This document shows positions 17,901-26,944 of a stretch of DNA of 64,000 nucleotides, one piece after another. The notes under the pieces are model-generated. The model saw nothing but the letters and a program-made list of their open reading frames with translations, did not search any database and was not told the origin of the DNA. The position numbers and the translations under genes were made by a program. The stretch is taken from the NCBI RefSeq assembly GCF_042663585.1, contig NZ_JBHTAN010000001.1, forward strand, positions 315,134 through 379,133. The letters run 5' to 3'. Origin of the DNA: Natranaeroarchaeum sp042663585 (GTDB taxonomy: Archaea; Halobacteriota; Halobacteria; Halobacteriales; Natronoarchaeaceae). Each line of letters starts with the position of its first letter. Positions within the stretch are counted from its first letter, which is position 1.

Positions 17901-18226
17901 TGCAGCTGACGCTCGTCGGCTGTGCGTTCTGCGACGCTCCGTCCAGCACCGAGACTGGCGAGGTCCATACTTGGGGCCAAGACGAGCGGGTCACTCACCC
18001 GATCTATGTTGATTGCGTCATCCAGACGCGACCGGATCCCGACGAGCGTGATCACGTCGCCTGTGACGGGTGGGGGCTGGTCGTCGATGCCCTCGCGGCA
18101 CTGACGCGGTTCCGCGTCGAGTTCGGCCACCTCGAAGGCCCGTTGCAGCTGTGCGAACACTGTAGCCCGGGCGGGCTGGCGACGTACTGGACACGCGATC
18201 TTGAGAAGCATATGGTTGAGCAGTAG
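17900..18226 (+). CDS. Hypothetical Cys-containing protein
   Basis: This 108-residue protein has CAFC near residue 9, two further Cys in DYVDCVIQ-like and HVACDGWG sequence, and CEHCS near residue 85, suggesting one or two zinc sites. GTG 17897 and ATG 17900 are adjacent in frame; the ATG is preferred because it forms the ATGA-type junction with the preceding gene. The family is unknown to me; similar small zinc proteins are common on haloarchaeal plasmids. Confidence 0.62.
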   Translation: MQLTLVGCAFCDAPSSTETGEVHTWGQDERVTHPIYVDCVIQTRPDPDERDHVACDGWGLVVDALAALTRFRVEFGHLEGPLQLCEHCSPGGLATYWTRDLEKHMVEQ

Positions 18227-18257
18227 GCATCTCCCGCATCTCCTCAAATGTCTTTAA

Positions 18258-18316
18258 ATTGTATTATCTAGAAATACGTCGATACATCTAATACACTTAC
18301 TGACAAAGAAATACAT
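18258..18316 (+). promoter_or_regulatory. AT-rich promoter region with repeats before the MazF-type module
   Basis: GTATT and AATAC arms flank ATCTAGA (18261-18277), and a related ATACATCTAATACAC follows at 18283-18297. The gene start is at 18317. The arrangement fits a promoter with antitoxin binding sites, but the pairing is short. Confidence 0.35.
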
Positions 18317-18676
18317 ATGCCCATCGACATCGAGACGTTCGAATCCTCCCCTGAAGACCGACTCCAGAATGGTGGGGAGACGAATGCCGACCGCGTGATG
18401 CGGTTCCTCGCCGCCCACCCTAACCAGGCGTTCACCCAGAGCGAGATTCGCGAAGCGACCGACGTGAAAGCCGGGAGCATCAGCGTCGTTCTCTCGCGCC
18501 TCGAGGAGCGTGGGCTCGTTCGCCACAAAGGCAACTACTGGGCCCTCGGTGAAGCCGACGACGTGGCCGCCTACACCAGTATGGTCGAGAGTTCGCGCGC
18601 CGCAAACGACCGCTTCGGTGAGGAGGACATGGACGAGTGGCTGGAGCACGCCGTCGACGACGAGGATACTGAATGA
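18317..18676 (+). CDS. Winged-helix (MarR-like) antitoxin
   Basis: This 119-residue protein has a clear winged helix: TNADRVMRFLAAHPNQAFTQ, then EATDVKAGSISVVLSRLEERGLV and a short beta wing (RHKGNYWALG). The acidic C-terminal tail (DEWLEHAVDDEDTE) could wrap the toxin. It overlaps the downstream MazF-like gene as ATGA. The likely job is operon repression and toxin neutralisation. Confidence 0.8.
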   Translation: MPIDIETFESSPEDRLQNGGETNADRVMRFLAAHPNQAFTQSEIREATDVKAGSISVVLSRLEERGLVRHKGNYWALGEADDVAAYTSMVESSRAANDRFGEEDMDEWLEHAVDDEDTE

Positions 18677-19014
18677 CCTATCAGCGCGGCGATGTCGTCT
18701 GGGGGCCGGATCCGTTCAAGTCGGGTGAAAATCCGCGGCCGTGGCTGATCCTGAACAATGACAGCCATCCGTTCGGCGACGAGGAGTACATGCCGGTCAC
18801 GCTGACGACCACCCCCCACGACGAAGGGATTCCTCTCGAGGACGCCGACTGGGTCGAGGGCGGAATGCCTCGGCAGAGCTACGCCTCACCGTGGGCTGTT
18901 GCGTCGCCAAAGCACGCCGCGATCGTCCGGCGGCAGGGTCGCCTGAATGAGTCGTTCGTCCGGACCGTTGTCGACGCTCTCGAAACCTACCTCGAACCAC
19001 CGACCAAGGAATGA
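18673..19014 (+). CDS. PemK/MazF-like toxin
   Basis: This 113-residue protein begins MTYQRGDVVWGPDPF and continues RPWLILNN and MPVTLTTTPHDEGI, the usual MazF/PemK beta-barrel signature, ending in a helical tail. Members are sequence-specific RNases that stop translation. It is coupled to the wHTH antitoxin upstream and overlaps a small hypothetical gene downstream. Confidence 0.85.
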   Translation: MTYQRGDVVWGPDPFKSGENPRPWLILNNDSHPFGDEEYMPVTLTTTPHDEGIPLEDADWVEGGMPRQSYASPWAVASPKHAAIVRRQGRLNESFVRTVVDALETYLEPPTKE

Positions 19015-19340
19015 CCGACCATGTCCCCATGTACGATGTCCAGGAGCCAACTGGTAACCCAATGCACGCGTCCGTTAATACGGTCTGTGAACGCATGCTC
19101 GAACGGGCTACAGATCCACGAACGAATCACCCGGATGCGCATCTCGATGCTACGATAGCCACGGTAGTCGACCGTTACGGGGATGCAATCGTCCGAGCGG
19201 TCATCCGCCTGATTCTTGTTGACGGCGTCCTCTTTCGGACCGCCGCTGCTAACAACGATGTTGCTGCACTCGATGGGGTTCGAATTGGAACGGTCGCGAC
19301 CCGGGTTCTTAGCGAGCTGAATACAGAGTCCCAGACATAA
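19011..19340 (+). CDS. Hypothetical protein coupled to the MazF-like module
   Basis: This 109-residue protein starts in an ATGA overlap with the toxin gene. It contains RVIRLILVDGVLFRTAAANNDVAALDGVRIGTV-like helical text and no recognised domain. A third gene in a two-gene toxin-antitoxin operon is worth noting. Confidence 0.6.
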   Translation: MTDHVPMYDVQEPTGNPMHASVNTVCERMLERATDPRTNHPDAHLDATIATVVDRYGDAIVRAVIRLILVDGVLFRTAAANNDVAALDGVRIGTVATRVLSELNTESQT

Positions 19341-20120
19341 CTCTGTGAAAGCCCTCGGCCGCTCGACGTCCCGCGACCGCGCGAGACGCAGTCTCGCTGC
19401 CCTCGTTTGTTTCGTCGCCGGCGCGTAGCGCCGGCTTCCAGCGGGACCTCCGGTCCCGCACGGCTCACGAGAACACCGCTGTGCGCCTCGTCCCTGCGGT
19501 GCTTGCGGGGTCGGGGGACGTTCACGGCGCTTTGCGTCGTGAGCTCGGGAGACGGTGTCTCCCGGTGGCCGAGGCGGCCTCACCCTTTCTGAGTCCGCCA
19601 GGACGGTAGATGGCTGGCCGAGCAACGTGGCCGGCTAGACAGGTATGTACGTGACGGCCCGCCCCGCTCGCCGCTGCCGCCCTCCGCTTGCTCACGGCTC
19701 CCTCCGGTCACCGTTCGCATCGCGGCGCTCACGATGTTCGCGCCGCGCTTCGCTCGCGACCGACCATTCCGGGCTGGCGCGATCTCGCTCCGCTCGACCG
19801 CGTTCCGGGCTAAAATGCATGTGCCCTCGGCGCCAGCACCAAGCTCGCTTTCGGTTGCGTCTCCGTCGCTCCCGCTGGTCACTCGGTCGACGGACACGAA
19901 ACCGGCTTGAGTGCTGGCCGCTCGCTCCGGGCGGGTCGCTGGCGCGCGGTGCTGGTTGGGTGGCCTTCCTTTGGCGCTCTCGCTCGCGCCCAGGAGGGCG
20001 CTCGCGAAGGCGCGAGCGAGAGCGCGCAGATGGTTCTGTCGGTCATTGTCGTCGGAAAACCGCGATGTACGAGCATCGCGGTGGTGGCGCGTGAACGCCT
20101 TCGGTCTTTGGTGAGATCCA
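19341..20120. other. GC-rich hairpin-dense non-coding region
   Basis: About 780 bases lack a convincing gene. Open frames exist on both strands but encode Arg/Ser/Ala-rich text unlike the acidic haloarchaeal proteome. A row of hairpins with tiny loops is visible: GCGAGA/TCTCGC (19381-19397), GCCGGCGC-GTA-GCGCCGGC (19417-19435), CGGGACC-TCC-GGTCCCG (19442-19458), CACGGCGC-TTT-GCGTCGTG (one G-U type mismatch, near 19523), and CGGGAGAC-GGT-GTCTCCCG (19546-19564). Further on are perfect 17-bp arms at 19976-19992 and 20011-20027 with an 18-base gap, and CCGCGATG/CATCGCGG (20060-20081). It lies directly before the OB-fold gene and could be a structured RNA, long leader, or replication-related region. 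Confidence 0.6.
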
Positions 20121-21020
20121 ATGTCAAGTAACAACTCTAGTAGCAAGGTCGTTACGGTGGATGAACAGGCATTCGAAAACGCGGACGAGCAGGCGGTCGA
20201 TGAGGATGGCTTCCCGGTCGTCGACGAGACGCCGGCGTTCGGGGCGACAGTTGAGCAGGAGACGCAGGCGAAGGTGGATGCGAACCACCCGGATGGGATC
20301 GCGGACACGAGCGAGGACCGGATTCACGGTGTCACCCTCGAACAGGAAGAGCGCATTCGGGCGCGGGAAGCCGAACTGGAGCGCATCAGTGCCCAGGCCG
20401 AGCTGGGACCACAGGATGGTCGGGAGCAGCGCACGCGAGATATCGCGGCGAAGCGGAGCACTGAGCGGCGTGCAGAGTTCCAGAAGCGGGCGGCGAGCGT
20501 GGATCCGAGGGCCGATCCAGAGCGCGACGATCCCAGGGCTGAACTCGCACAGGAGGAACTGGCGGCCGTGAACAAACACTCCCGAAGGTTAGCGAACAAG
20601 CTCGATGGCTGGTCCCGAGCGGCGATCAGTCGACGATTGGGCGAGGCGATCGTTGGTGGCAAGAGCATCACTGGCGCGGTCGTCAGCGTGCTCGAAGCGT
20701 GCGAGAGGGCGCGTGGCCATGCAGTCCCGATCGGAGAGCTCGAGGAGGTCGCTCGAAACGAGGTAACCATCGACGGGCGGGTCGAGACGTTATGGGATCC
20801 ATCGCATCCAAACATAGCGCAAGTCGGGCTCATTGCGGACGACAGTGGGCGAACACGAGTGACGATCTGGGAGGCGTCAAACGCGAAGTGGCTCCAAGAA
20901 GGTGAGCGCGTTCGCATTCACGGGGCGTCCCGGAACTGGTACGAGGGGCGTGTCTCATTGGCCGTCACTGGGTGGAGCACCGTTATGTTCCCAGAGCGCG
21001 GTCGGTGGTGGGACGCGTAG
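20121..21020 (+). CDS. OB-fold DNA-binding protein (RPA/SSB-like)
   Basis: This 299-residue protein has a long acidic, partly coiled N-terminal half (GVTLEQEERIRAREAELERI) and a middle helical segment (HSRRLANKLDGWSRAAISRRL). The C-terminal OB fold (about 205-299) reads GRVETLWDP, IAQVGLIADDSGRTRVTIWEAS, LQEGERVRIHGA and WYEGRVSLAV. The OB domain suggests single-stranded DNA binding, perhaps for the same replicon as the primase pair. It has no close operon partner and sits behind the hairpin-rich region. Confidence 0.72.
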   Translation: MSSNNSSSKVVTVDEQAFENADEQAVDEDGFPVVDETPAFGATVEQETQAKVDANHPDGIADTSEDRIHGVTLEQEERIRAREAELERISAQAELGPQDGREQRTRDIAAKRSTERRAEFQKRAASVDPRADPERDDPRAELAQEELAAVNKHSRRLANKLDGWSRAAISRRLGEAIVGGKSITGAVVSVLEACERARGHAVPIGELEEVARNEVTIDGRVETLWDPSHPNIAQVGLIADDSGRTRVTIWEASNAKWLQEGERVRIHGASRNWYEGRVSLAVTGWSTVMFPERGRWWDA

Positions 21021-21228
21021 CCAGGTGAGGCGACCTTCTTTTTTATTGTGTGCCGGACCGACCCAGGCCCCGCCTCCCCACCCTCCGCTCCCTGCTCGCT
21101 TCGCTGCGCACGCAGCCACAACCTAGCGTATTCGAATGTAAGCGGATTCATACTAGATTAGAGCCGCTTTCATTCAGCAAATAATATAAACAGAAAATGA
21201 GCCAAAAAGATATTAACTACCCAGTGGA

Positions 21229-23718
21229 TTGCACACGGTATTGGCAAAAGAATCCTACATAAAAAAAGACTCTATCGACGTCCTCCACGTTGACGACAAC
21301 AATCAGATGCGGACGCTCTTCCAGGATAGCCTCGAACAGGTCGACGGGGCGTTTACCGTTACTTCCGTTGGGGATCCAGTTGCAGTCCTCGATAGGCTTG
21401 ATACCGATATCGAGTGTATAGTCTCGGATTACGAAATGCCGACAATGAACGGCCTGGAGCTTCTCCGGGCAGTGAGTGCCGACCGGCCAGACCTCCCGTT
21501 TATTCTTCTGACGGGGAAAGGGTCCGAGGAGGTCGCCAGCGAGGCGATCTCAGCTGGGTTGACAGACTACTTTCGGAAGTCAGATATCGCACAGCAGTTC
21601 CCGGTGTTAGCTCAACGCATCGAGAACGTGGTGGAAGGCGAGCGAGCGGAAATGAGCTATCGCGAACTCTTCAAGCTAGCCGCCGAGGGTTTCGCATTAA
21701 ACCATCCCGAGACCGGAGCGTTTATCGACGCTAACCCGGCTTTCCTGGAGATTTTTGGCGTAGAGCGAGCGGAATTGTTGTCGATGGGTTTGAACGATCT
21801 CTGGAGTATTCCGCGACAGGACCATCAGGAAACGACGTTGAGCGATCACTTCCAGCGAGCGGCGACTGATGGAATGACCAGCACGGAGGAATGCTGTCAG
21901 CGAGCGAGCGGCGAGCGCTTCTGGGTGGAATTCAAGTTCAAACCAATCGAGGTGAAGGGTCGCTCGCTGGTCCTGACGCAGGCCCGCGACATCACTGACC
22001 GTAGGCGGTACGAACAAACGCTATCGGCGCTACATACAGCAGTCACTGATATCGTCGCCGCCGATCAATCGCGTCAGGTGACCGGAAGCGTCCTGTCCAC
22101 GGTCGACAACCTGCTTGCTGCCGATCGAGGGGCAGTGTTCCGCCACGTATCGTCAAAAAATTGGTTGGAGGTCGTGGACGCGATGTCACTTCCGAGCGTT
22201 GCTAGCGAGGTCCCACTCGATCCGGATCACCCGCTTGCCCGTGCCTTCATCGACGGCCGTCCGATCGAGGTAGATGATGTGTCGACCTTTGGGTCCGCGG
22301 CAGGAGACGACACAGGTCACGGACTGACGTTGTTCATGCCGATTGGATCTGCAGGCGTGCTCGCGATCGGGTATGACGACAGGAGATCGGTTGCGCCCCA
22401 CGATAGCGAGTTCGTGGAGATCCTGGCTAACGCCGCTGCGGCGGCGTTCGAGCGGTTCGAGAGGGAACAGGAGATCAATTCGGGCCAACAAGAGATCAGT
22501 CGACAGAGCGAGGAACTCCACCGTCTGGAACGTGTGAATGCAACGCTTCGAGGACTCAACGAGTCCCTGTTACGAGCCGAAACCCGAGACGAGATATTCG
22601 AGGCAGTTTGCGACCAGGTGAGCGATATCGAGGGCGTGAAGCTCGCGTGGATCGGCGTTCCGACTGAAGAGAGCGTGCTGGATCGTCGCGCGTGGGCGGG
22701 TAATATTCCACAGTATCTCGACAATATTACGTTAGAGCTCGATTCGAGCGAAGAGCCAGCGATAGTCGCCTTCCAGACCGGCCGCTCGGTTCGCGTCGCA
22801 AACACGGCGATCGATATCCGTCAACAGCCGTGGAAGCAAACCGCGCTCTCGTACGGTGTCGAATCCGTCGTTGCGATCCCGATCGAGGTAGATGGCGTTA
22901 CGTCCGGCGTGCTCTCGGTTCTGTCGGCCGATCAGAACGCGTTCAGCGGGCGCTTCGAGAGAATGTTGTCGGCTATCGCATCCTCGGTGGGCGAAACACT
23001 TCAGTCCGTCGAGCAGCGTCACGCGCTCCAGTCGGGTGCCACAACTGAACTTGCGTTCGAGATCGATGGCGTTGATCATCTTTTCGGGCGGCTTGCCGCT
23101 GACGCCGATTGTGAACTCGACGTGACAGGGGTTATTCCCGAACCGGGTGCCACCTGTCGGGTGTTCGCTGCTGTCGAGGAGGCGTCGCTGAAGAGCGTAA
23201 CGGAGGTTGCTGCCACGATGAGTGCGGTCCGATCGGCAACTATCGCGACCGACAACGGGCCAGACGGTGTCGTCGAGCTTCATCTCGAAACCCCACTTCT
23301 CGGAGCGCAGTTGCGGGAATACCCGGTCAGAATTTCGGAGCTATCTGCATCCCCGAACTCCGTTCAGGTCGGTCTGGAGATCGCACAGACGGATATCCTG
23401 CGGGATGTCGCGTCGGATATTCTGGATCGGTATCCGAGCGCACAGTTGGTCTCGAAAGGCACACAGAACGCCGACGGCAGCGATTACGAGCGACTGGTTG
23501 CGTTTCGCGAGTCGCTCACGACGCGCCAGCGCGAGGTCGTTCATACCGCGTATCTCAACGGCTATTTCCAGTCCCCGCGTCACTGCACCGGGAAAGAACT
23601 CGGGGAGAAACTCGGTATCTCTTCCCAAGCGGTGTACCAGCATCTCCGGGCCGCGGAGCGACAGCTGTTCGACGAGGCGTTCCGCCAGACCCGGACGGTG
23701 TCGGCGAACGACGAGTAA
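21229..23718 (+). CDS. REC-PAS-GAF-GAF regulator with bacterio-opsin-activator HTH
   Basis: This 829-residue protein combines an N-terminal receiver domain (VLHVDDNN, phosphoacceptor D67 in SDYEMP), a PAS domain (about 140-260, FIDANPAFLEIFGV), two GAF-like domains (about 265-420 and 450-600), a Bat-type association domain, and a C-terminal HTH-10 (LTTRQREVVHTAYLNGYF, LGISSQAVYQHLRAAE). It is a cytoplasmic transcription regulator that integrates phosphorylation and ligand signals. The start is unclear: the frame begins at TTG 21229, while an ATG at 21197 preceded by a plausible leader is in another frame that ends after 21 codons. It precedes the filament-like operon and may control it. Confidence 0.85.
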   Translation: MHTVLAKESYIKKDSIDVLHVDDNNQMRTLFQDSLEQVDGAFTVTSVGDPVAVLDRLDTDIECIVSDYEMPTMNGLELLRAVSADRPDLPFILLTGKGSEEVASEAISAGLTDYFRKSDIAQQFPVLAQRIENVVEGERAEMSYRELFKLAAEGFALNHPETGAFIDANPAFLEIFGVERAELLSMGLNDLWSIPRQDHQETTLSDHFQRAATDGMTSTEECCQRASGERFWVEFKFKPIEVKGRSLVLTQARDITDRRRYEQTLSALHTAVTDIVAADQSRQVTGSVLSTVDNLLAADRGAVFRHVSSKNWLEVVDAMSLPSVASEVPLDPDHPLARAFIDGRPIEVDDVSTFGSAAGDDTGHGLTLFMPIGSAGVLAIGYDDRRSVAPHDSEFVEILANAAAAAFERFEREQEINSGQQEISRQSEELHRLERVNATLRGLNESLLRAETRDEIFEAVCDQVSDIEGVKLAWIGVPTEESVLDRRAWAGNIPQYLDNITLELDSSEEPAIVAFQTGRSVRVANTAIDIRQQPWKQTALSYGVESVVAIPIEVDGVTSGVLSVLSADQNAFSGRFERMLSAIASSVGETLQSVEQRHALQSGATTELAFEIDGVDHLFGRLAADADCELDVTGVIPEPGATCRVFAAVEEASLKSVTEVAATMSAVRSATIATDNGPDGVVELHLETPLLGAQLREYPVRISELSASPNSVQVGLEIAQTDILRDVASDILDRYPSAQLVSKGTQNADGSDYERLVAFRESLTTRQREVVHTAYLNGYFQSPRHCTGKELGEKLGISSQAVYQHLRAAERQLFDEAFRQTRTVSANDE

Positions 23719-23832
23719 ACTGTGCTGGCGGGTGATTCGAAGGGGTGGGGGTTTACTATCCAAGCATCTCGACGGCCGGCGCTTGGAACGTCAACGGAGA
23801 CGCCTGTCCGTCTCCAGCTATAATGGGGTTGT

Positions 23833-24357
23833 ATGCAACGAAGAGCTGTAATCGGAAGCATCGGAGCGATTCTCGGAACAAGCGTCGGTACGGCTGCATA
23901 CACCAGCGCCAGCGTCACTCGAGATGCGTCTTTCACGGTCGCAACAGACGCTTCTACAGCACTCATCGGCCTCAACGCCGGGACGACCGACGGTATCACT
24001 GAAACCGGTGACCTCCTCAAGATCACGCCGGCCGATCTGAATACAGACGGTTCGTTCACTTTCGGCGACTCGACTAGCCTTGATACGGCTCACGCCTTCT
24101 CGATCACGAACAACGACGGTAGTGAGCGCAGCTTTACGCTCGGGTACGGAACCGCGGGTGTCACCTTTGATCTCTTCGAGGAGGGCACAAATGGGTGGAC
24201 AGATGCTGTCTCTCTTGGTACGGTCGACGACACGACAGACGTAACGTGGACGGCCGCTGCCGCTCAGGAGGTCCGCGTTGTCATGACCGTTGACACTACA
24301 GGGGTAGCCTTGGGTGCGACAGATCTGGACGGGACACTCACCTTCACGGCGAACTAA
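23833..24357 (+). CDS. Secreted DUF1102-like protein (TasA-like)
   Basis: This 174-residue protein has an N-terminal signal sequence (MQRRAVIGSIGAILGTSVGTAAY) and a beta-rich mature part with repeated Thr/Asp/Gly-rich strands. SFTVATDASTALIGL and AFSITNNDGSERSFTLGYG are typical of haloarchaeal DUF1102 proteins, which resemble the TasA/CalY fibre subunits. It sits 16 bases ahead of a signal peptidase gene, as tasA-type genes sit beside sipW. It is probably exported and assembled on the cell surface. Confidence 0.75.
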   Translation: MQRRAVIGSIGAILGTSVGTAAYTSASVTRDASFTVATDASTALIGLNAGTTDGITETGDLLKITPADLNTDGSFTFGDSTSLDTAHAFSITNNDGSERSFTLGYGTAGVTFDLFEEGTNGWTDAVSLGTVDDTTDVTWTAAAAQEVRVVMTVDTTGVALGATDLDGTLTFTAN

Positions 24358-24373
24358 TTCGACGGTCCAGCGA

Positions 24374-25356
24374 ATGATTCGTCGAGCGCTGGCGTTCGTA
24401 GCGGTTGGTGGTCTGCTCCTGCTCTTACTGCCAGGGACGCCGCTCCAGCTCTCGTACGTATACAGCGACAGTATGGAACCGACCATCGGGCAAGGTGACG
24501 GCTACGTCGTCGGTCCGACTGGCGACGTCACCTCGGGCGACATCATCGTGTTCGACTCCACAACCCGCGACGAGTACGTTACCCACCGTGTCGTCGCCCT
24601 TACCGACGAGGGGTATATTACCAAAGGTGATAACAATCCATCGACTGATCAGGATGCCGGCCATCCTGTCGTGACTGACTCCAGTGTCGTCGGCACAGTC
24701 CTCACCATCGGCAACAAGCCGATCGTTATTCCACGGCTTGGAAGCGTCGTCGCCGTGCTGTCGACGTACTGGCCACTCGGCGTGCTCGCGGTGATACTCG
24801 CCGGCGGATTCATCGAGCGGAACCCCCGTGCTCGCGATGTCGTTCGCGTCAACGATCTGATGACACCGCTTGTCATCACTGCTGTCCTCGGAAGTGCTCT
24901 CGCGCAGCCTACGGGGCGCCGACCTACGAGATGGCGTTTACTGCGGTCACGACCGACGGTGGAGGCGGTGGCCGCATCATTCCGGTCGGAGAGTCGGTGA
25001 CTCGGTCCGTCGAGGTGGCAAGCGCCCCACGATTCACCTACCAGTTCGTCGAGGGGGCTGGCGTTACGGTTCTCGATATCGGCGCGAACGGAGGCAGCTC
25101 CGACGTTGTCGTCAGGGTCCCCGCCCAGACGAGTACCGGCGCCCTCGAGGGTACGGTGAGTTCCCACTACTATCCGGCCGTCCTGCCCTATGGAATCATG
25201 AGCAGCCTTCATACGCTTCACCCAGTCGCGGCGGCGATCGCCTCTGTCGGCACGGTCGTCACACCGCTTTACGGGGTACATTGGCTCGTGGTGGATGGCA
25301 AAGCACCGATCGAATTGCGATCCCGGTCACGTACTTCGTGGTGGGAGTTCCGATGA
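24374..25356 (+). pseudogene. SipW-type signal peptidase I, frameshifted
   Basis: The first part (24374 to about 24905) encodes an archaeal-type signal peptidase: a TM segment, YVYSDSMEPTIGQGD with the catalytic Ser, YVTHRVV with the His, and ITKGDNN. Near 24905 the frame has to move by one base: the continuation YGAPTYEMAFTAV runs in another frame to 25356 and encodes an extracellular beta domain and a final TM segment. Restoring one G in GCGCAGCC would join the two halves into about 327 residues. The unshifted reading ends at 25000 with Arg-rich unlikely text. The 3' part ends in an ATGA overlap with the next gene, showing it belongs to the operon. Confidence 0.75.
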
Positions 25357-25850
25357 GTAGCGGTCGTTCTCGGGCGCGGTCCCGCCGCGTACTTCCCGCT
25401 ACCGTGTTACTACTAGTCGTGTTACTACTTGGCGCGACGCTGTTACCTGCGGCCTCGTATTCGACCGCGGATGTCGACCGGGGGGCGACCCTCGGCATCA
25501 CTGACGACCCACAGGCTCTCATCGCGCTCGACACCGCGACAGGCGTCAGAATCGGTCACACGGACCAGCTCGTCGTCGTCACGAACAACCTCCAAAACAC
25601 CGCCACGATGACGGTGACGCTAAACGACGCGTCGGCCACGAAAGCAGATCTCGTGGTCGACGGTATCTCTGTCGGGGACGAGTATACTGTCGATCTCGAC
25701 GCGACCGAGAGTGTCGCTGTTGACGTTGCGATACCGGACGACGACACCTACGTCGATGAGAAAATCGTGTTCGATACATCCGCTGACAGCGTCGGTATCG
25801 ACGCCGTCGCCACGAATCGGAGTGCAACGATCGAGGATACCACTCAATGA
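25353..25850 (+). CDS. Membrane-anchored or secreted DUF1102-like protein
   Basis: This 165-residue protein has an Arg-rich start, one TM/signal segment (PATVLLLVVLLLGATLLP) and a beta-rich domain beginning SYSTADVDRGATLGI and continuing LIALDTATG and LVVVTNNLQNTATMTVTL. It resembles the DUF1102 protein upstream and may be a second structural subunit. It overlaps its neighbours by four bases on both sides. Confidence 0.78.
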   Translation: MSSGRSRARSRRVLPATVLLLVVLLLGATLLPAASYSTADVDRGATLGITDDPQALIALDTATGVRIGHTDQLVVVTNNLQNTATMTVTLNDASATKADLVVDGISVGDEYTVDLDATESVAVDVAIPDDDTYVDEKIVFDTSADSVGIDAVATNRSATIEDTTQ

Positions 25851-26944
25851 TGGCCACTGGCGCCGCCAAAGTTCGATATCTCCTTTCAGAGAACGGCCGG
25901 ATGCTTAGTCAACTCGGCGCTCTCTTGCTGTTAGTCGGCTTTATCGGTGTCGCCGTCACGATGGTGTTCCCGCCGACGATGGCTGTGACTGAGGTGACCG
26001 ACCGGTCGCTCGTGGAAACAGGGACCACCACGACAGCGACGGTCGAGAACGACCACGCGATGTACCAGGCTGGCGAGGAGCTAACCAATGAACCTGTGTA
26101 TCTCCGCGGAGTCTCCCCGAGTGTTACGGTGACCGCGACGACACGAGCACCGCCGGATGACGTCGTTGTCGACCAGCAGGTCTCGATCCTGTACACGGCA
26201 TCCTCGACCGAGGACGGCGTATTTCGACGGCAGAAACACGCGATAACGTCTACATCCGGAACGATAGAAGGGAACGCCGCCACCGTCGATAGTGTGGCAA
26301 CGGTTCAGAGCGCGGATCTCGCCGACACGCTGCGGGAGATGCGTGCGGAGATCGGGGATGCTGGCAGTGTCAACGCGTATCTCCACGTCGAAACCACTTA
26401 TTCCAGTGACGATTATGAAGGATCTCTCGAGGATCGGGCCGAACTCACCGTCAGTCCTGACTCCTACCGTGTCCCAGTTCTTTCGGTTAGCAAGGAACAC
26501 CGAACGACGGCGTCGTACGCCGCCCCAGTTAGCGACAAAGTGTTCCAGACGACGTCTCCGGTGGCTGGCTCCGTCATTGTCCCCCACATGACCCTGGTCT
26601 TCCTGGTCCTCTCGGTGATCGGTGGTGTGGTCCTCGGCGCCGCACGATACGGGCGCAGGGAGTTCGATGCTGATCGCGAGCGTGACAGGATCCATCGCCT
26701 GCGCTACGACGAGTGGATCTCTGGCGGAGACCTGCCGACAGCGTTCTCCAAGCATCTAGAAGTTATCCCGATGGATTCGCTCGAAGGCCTCGTCGATATC
26801 GCTATCGACTCCGAGACACGCGTGATCCACGACTCACAGCAGGGTCGTTATGCCGTTTTCACAGACGCGGCCGTGTTTGTCTTCCGTCCGGATACCACTG
26901 CCGGGTTTTTATTCAATAGGGAGGTGCAAGACACCGACAAATAA
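25847..26944 (+). CDS. DUF5305 membrane protein
   Basis: This 365-residue protein has an N-terminal TM helix (GALLLLVGFIGVAVTMVF), a large extracellular beta-rich domain (about 45-245), a second TM segment (VPHMTLVFLVLSVIGGVVLGA) and a cytoplasmic tail of about 95 residues. This matches DUF5305 proteins, which accompany signal peptidase and DUF1102 genes in haloarchaea. It may help export or anchor the surface proteins; the function is unproven. Two adjacent ATGs (25847 and 25850) are possible starts. Confidence 0.85.
   Translation: MMATGAAKVRYLLSENGRMLSQLGALLLLVGFIGVAVTMVFPPTMAVTEVTDRSLVETGTTTTATVENDHAMYQAGEELTNEPVYLRGVSPSVTVTATTRAPPDDVVVDQQVSILYTASSTEDGVFRRQKHAITSTSGTIEGNAATVDSVATVQSADLADTLREMRAEIGDAGSVNAYLHVETTYSSDDYEGSLEDRAELTVSPDSYRVPVLSVSKEHRTTASYAAPVSDKVFQTTSPVAGSVIVPHMTLVFLVLSVIGGVVLGAARYGRREFDADRERDRIHRLRYDEWISGGDLPTAFSKHLEVIPMDSLEGLVDIAIDSETRVIHDSQQGRYAVFTDAAVFVFRPDTTAGFLFNREVQDTDK

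Noticed and set aside
19645..20094. A 149-codon plus-strand frame and a 242-codon minus-strand frame in the hairpin-rich region
   Set aside because: Both are rich in Arg, Ser and Ala, lack acidic residues, overlap the inverted repeats and resemble no family; GC-rich DNA gives such frames by chance.
24870..25352. Separate gene from the long frame that precedes the second DUF1102-like protein
   Set aside because: That part is Arg/Ser-rich and overlaps the signal peptidase continuation in another frame; ATG 25353 is the sensible start.
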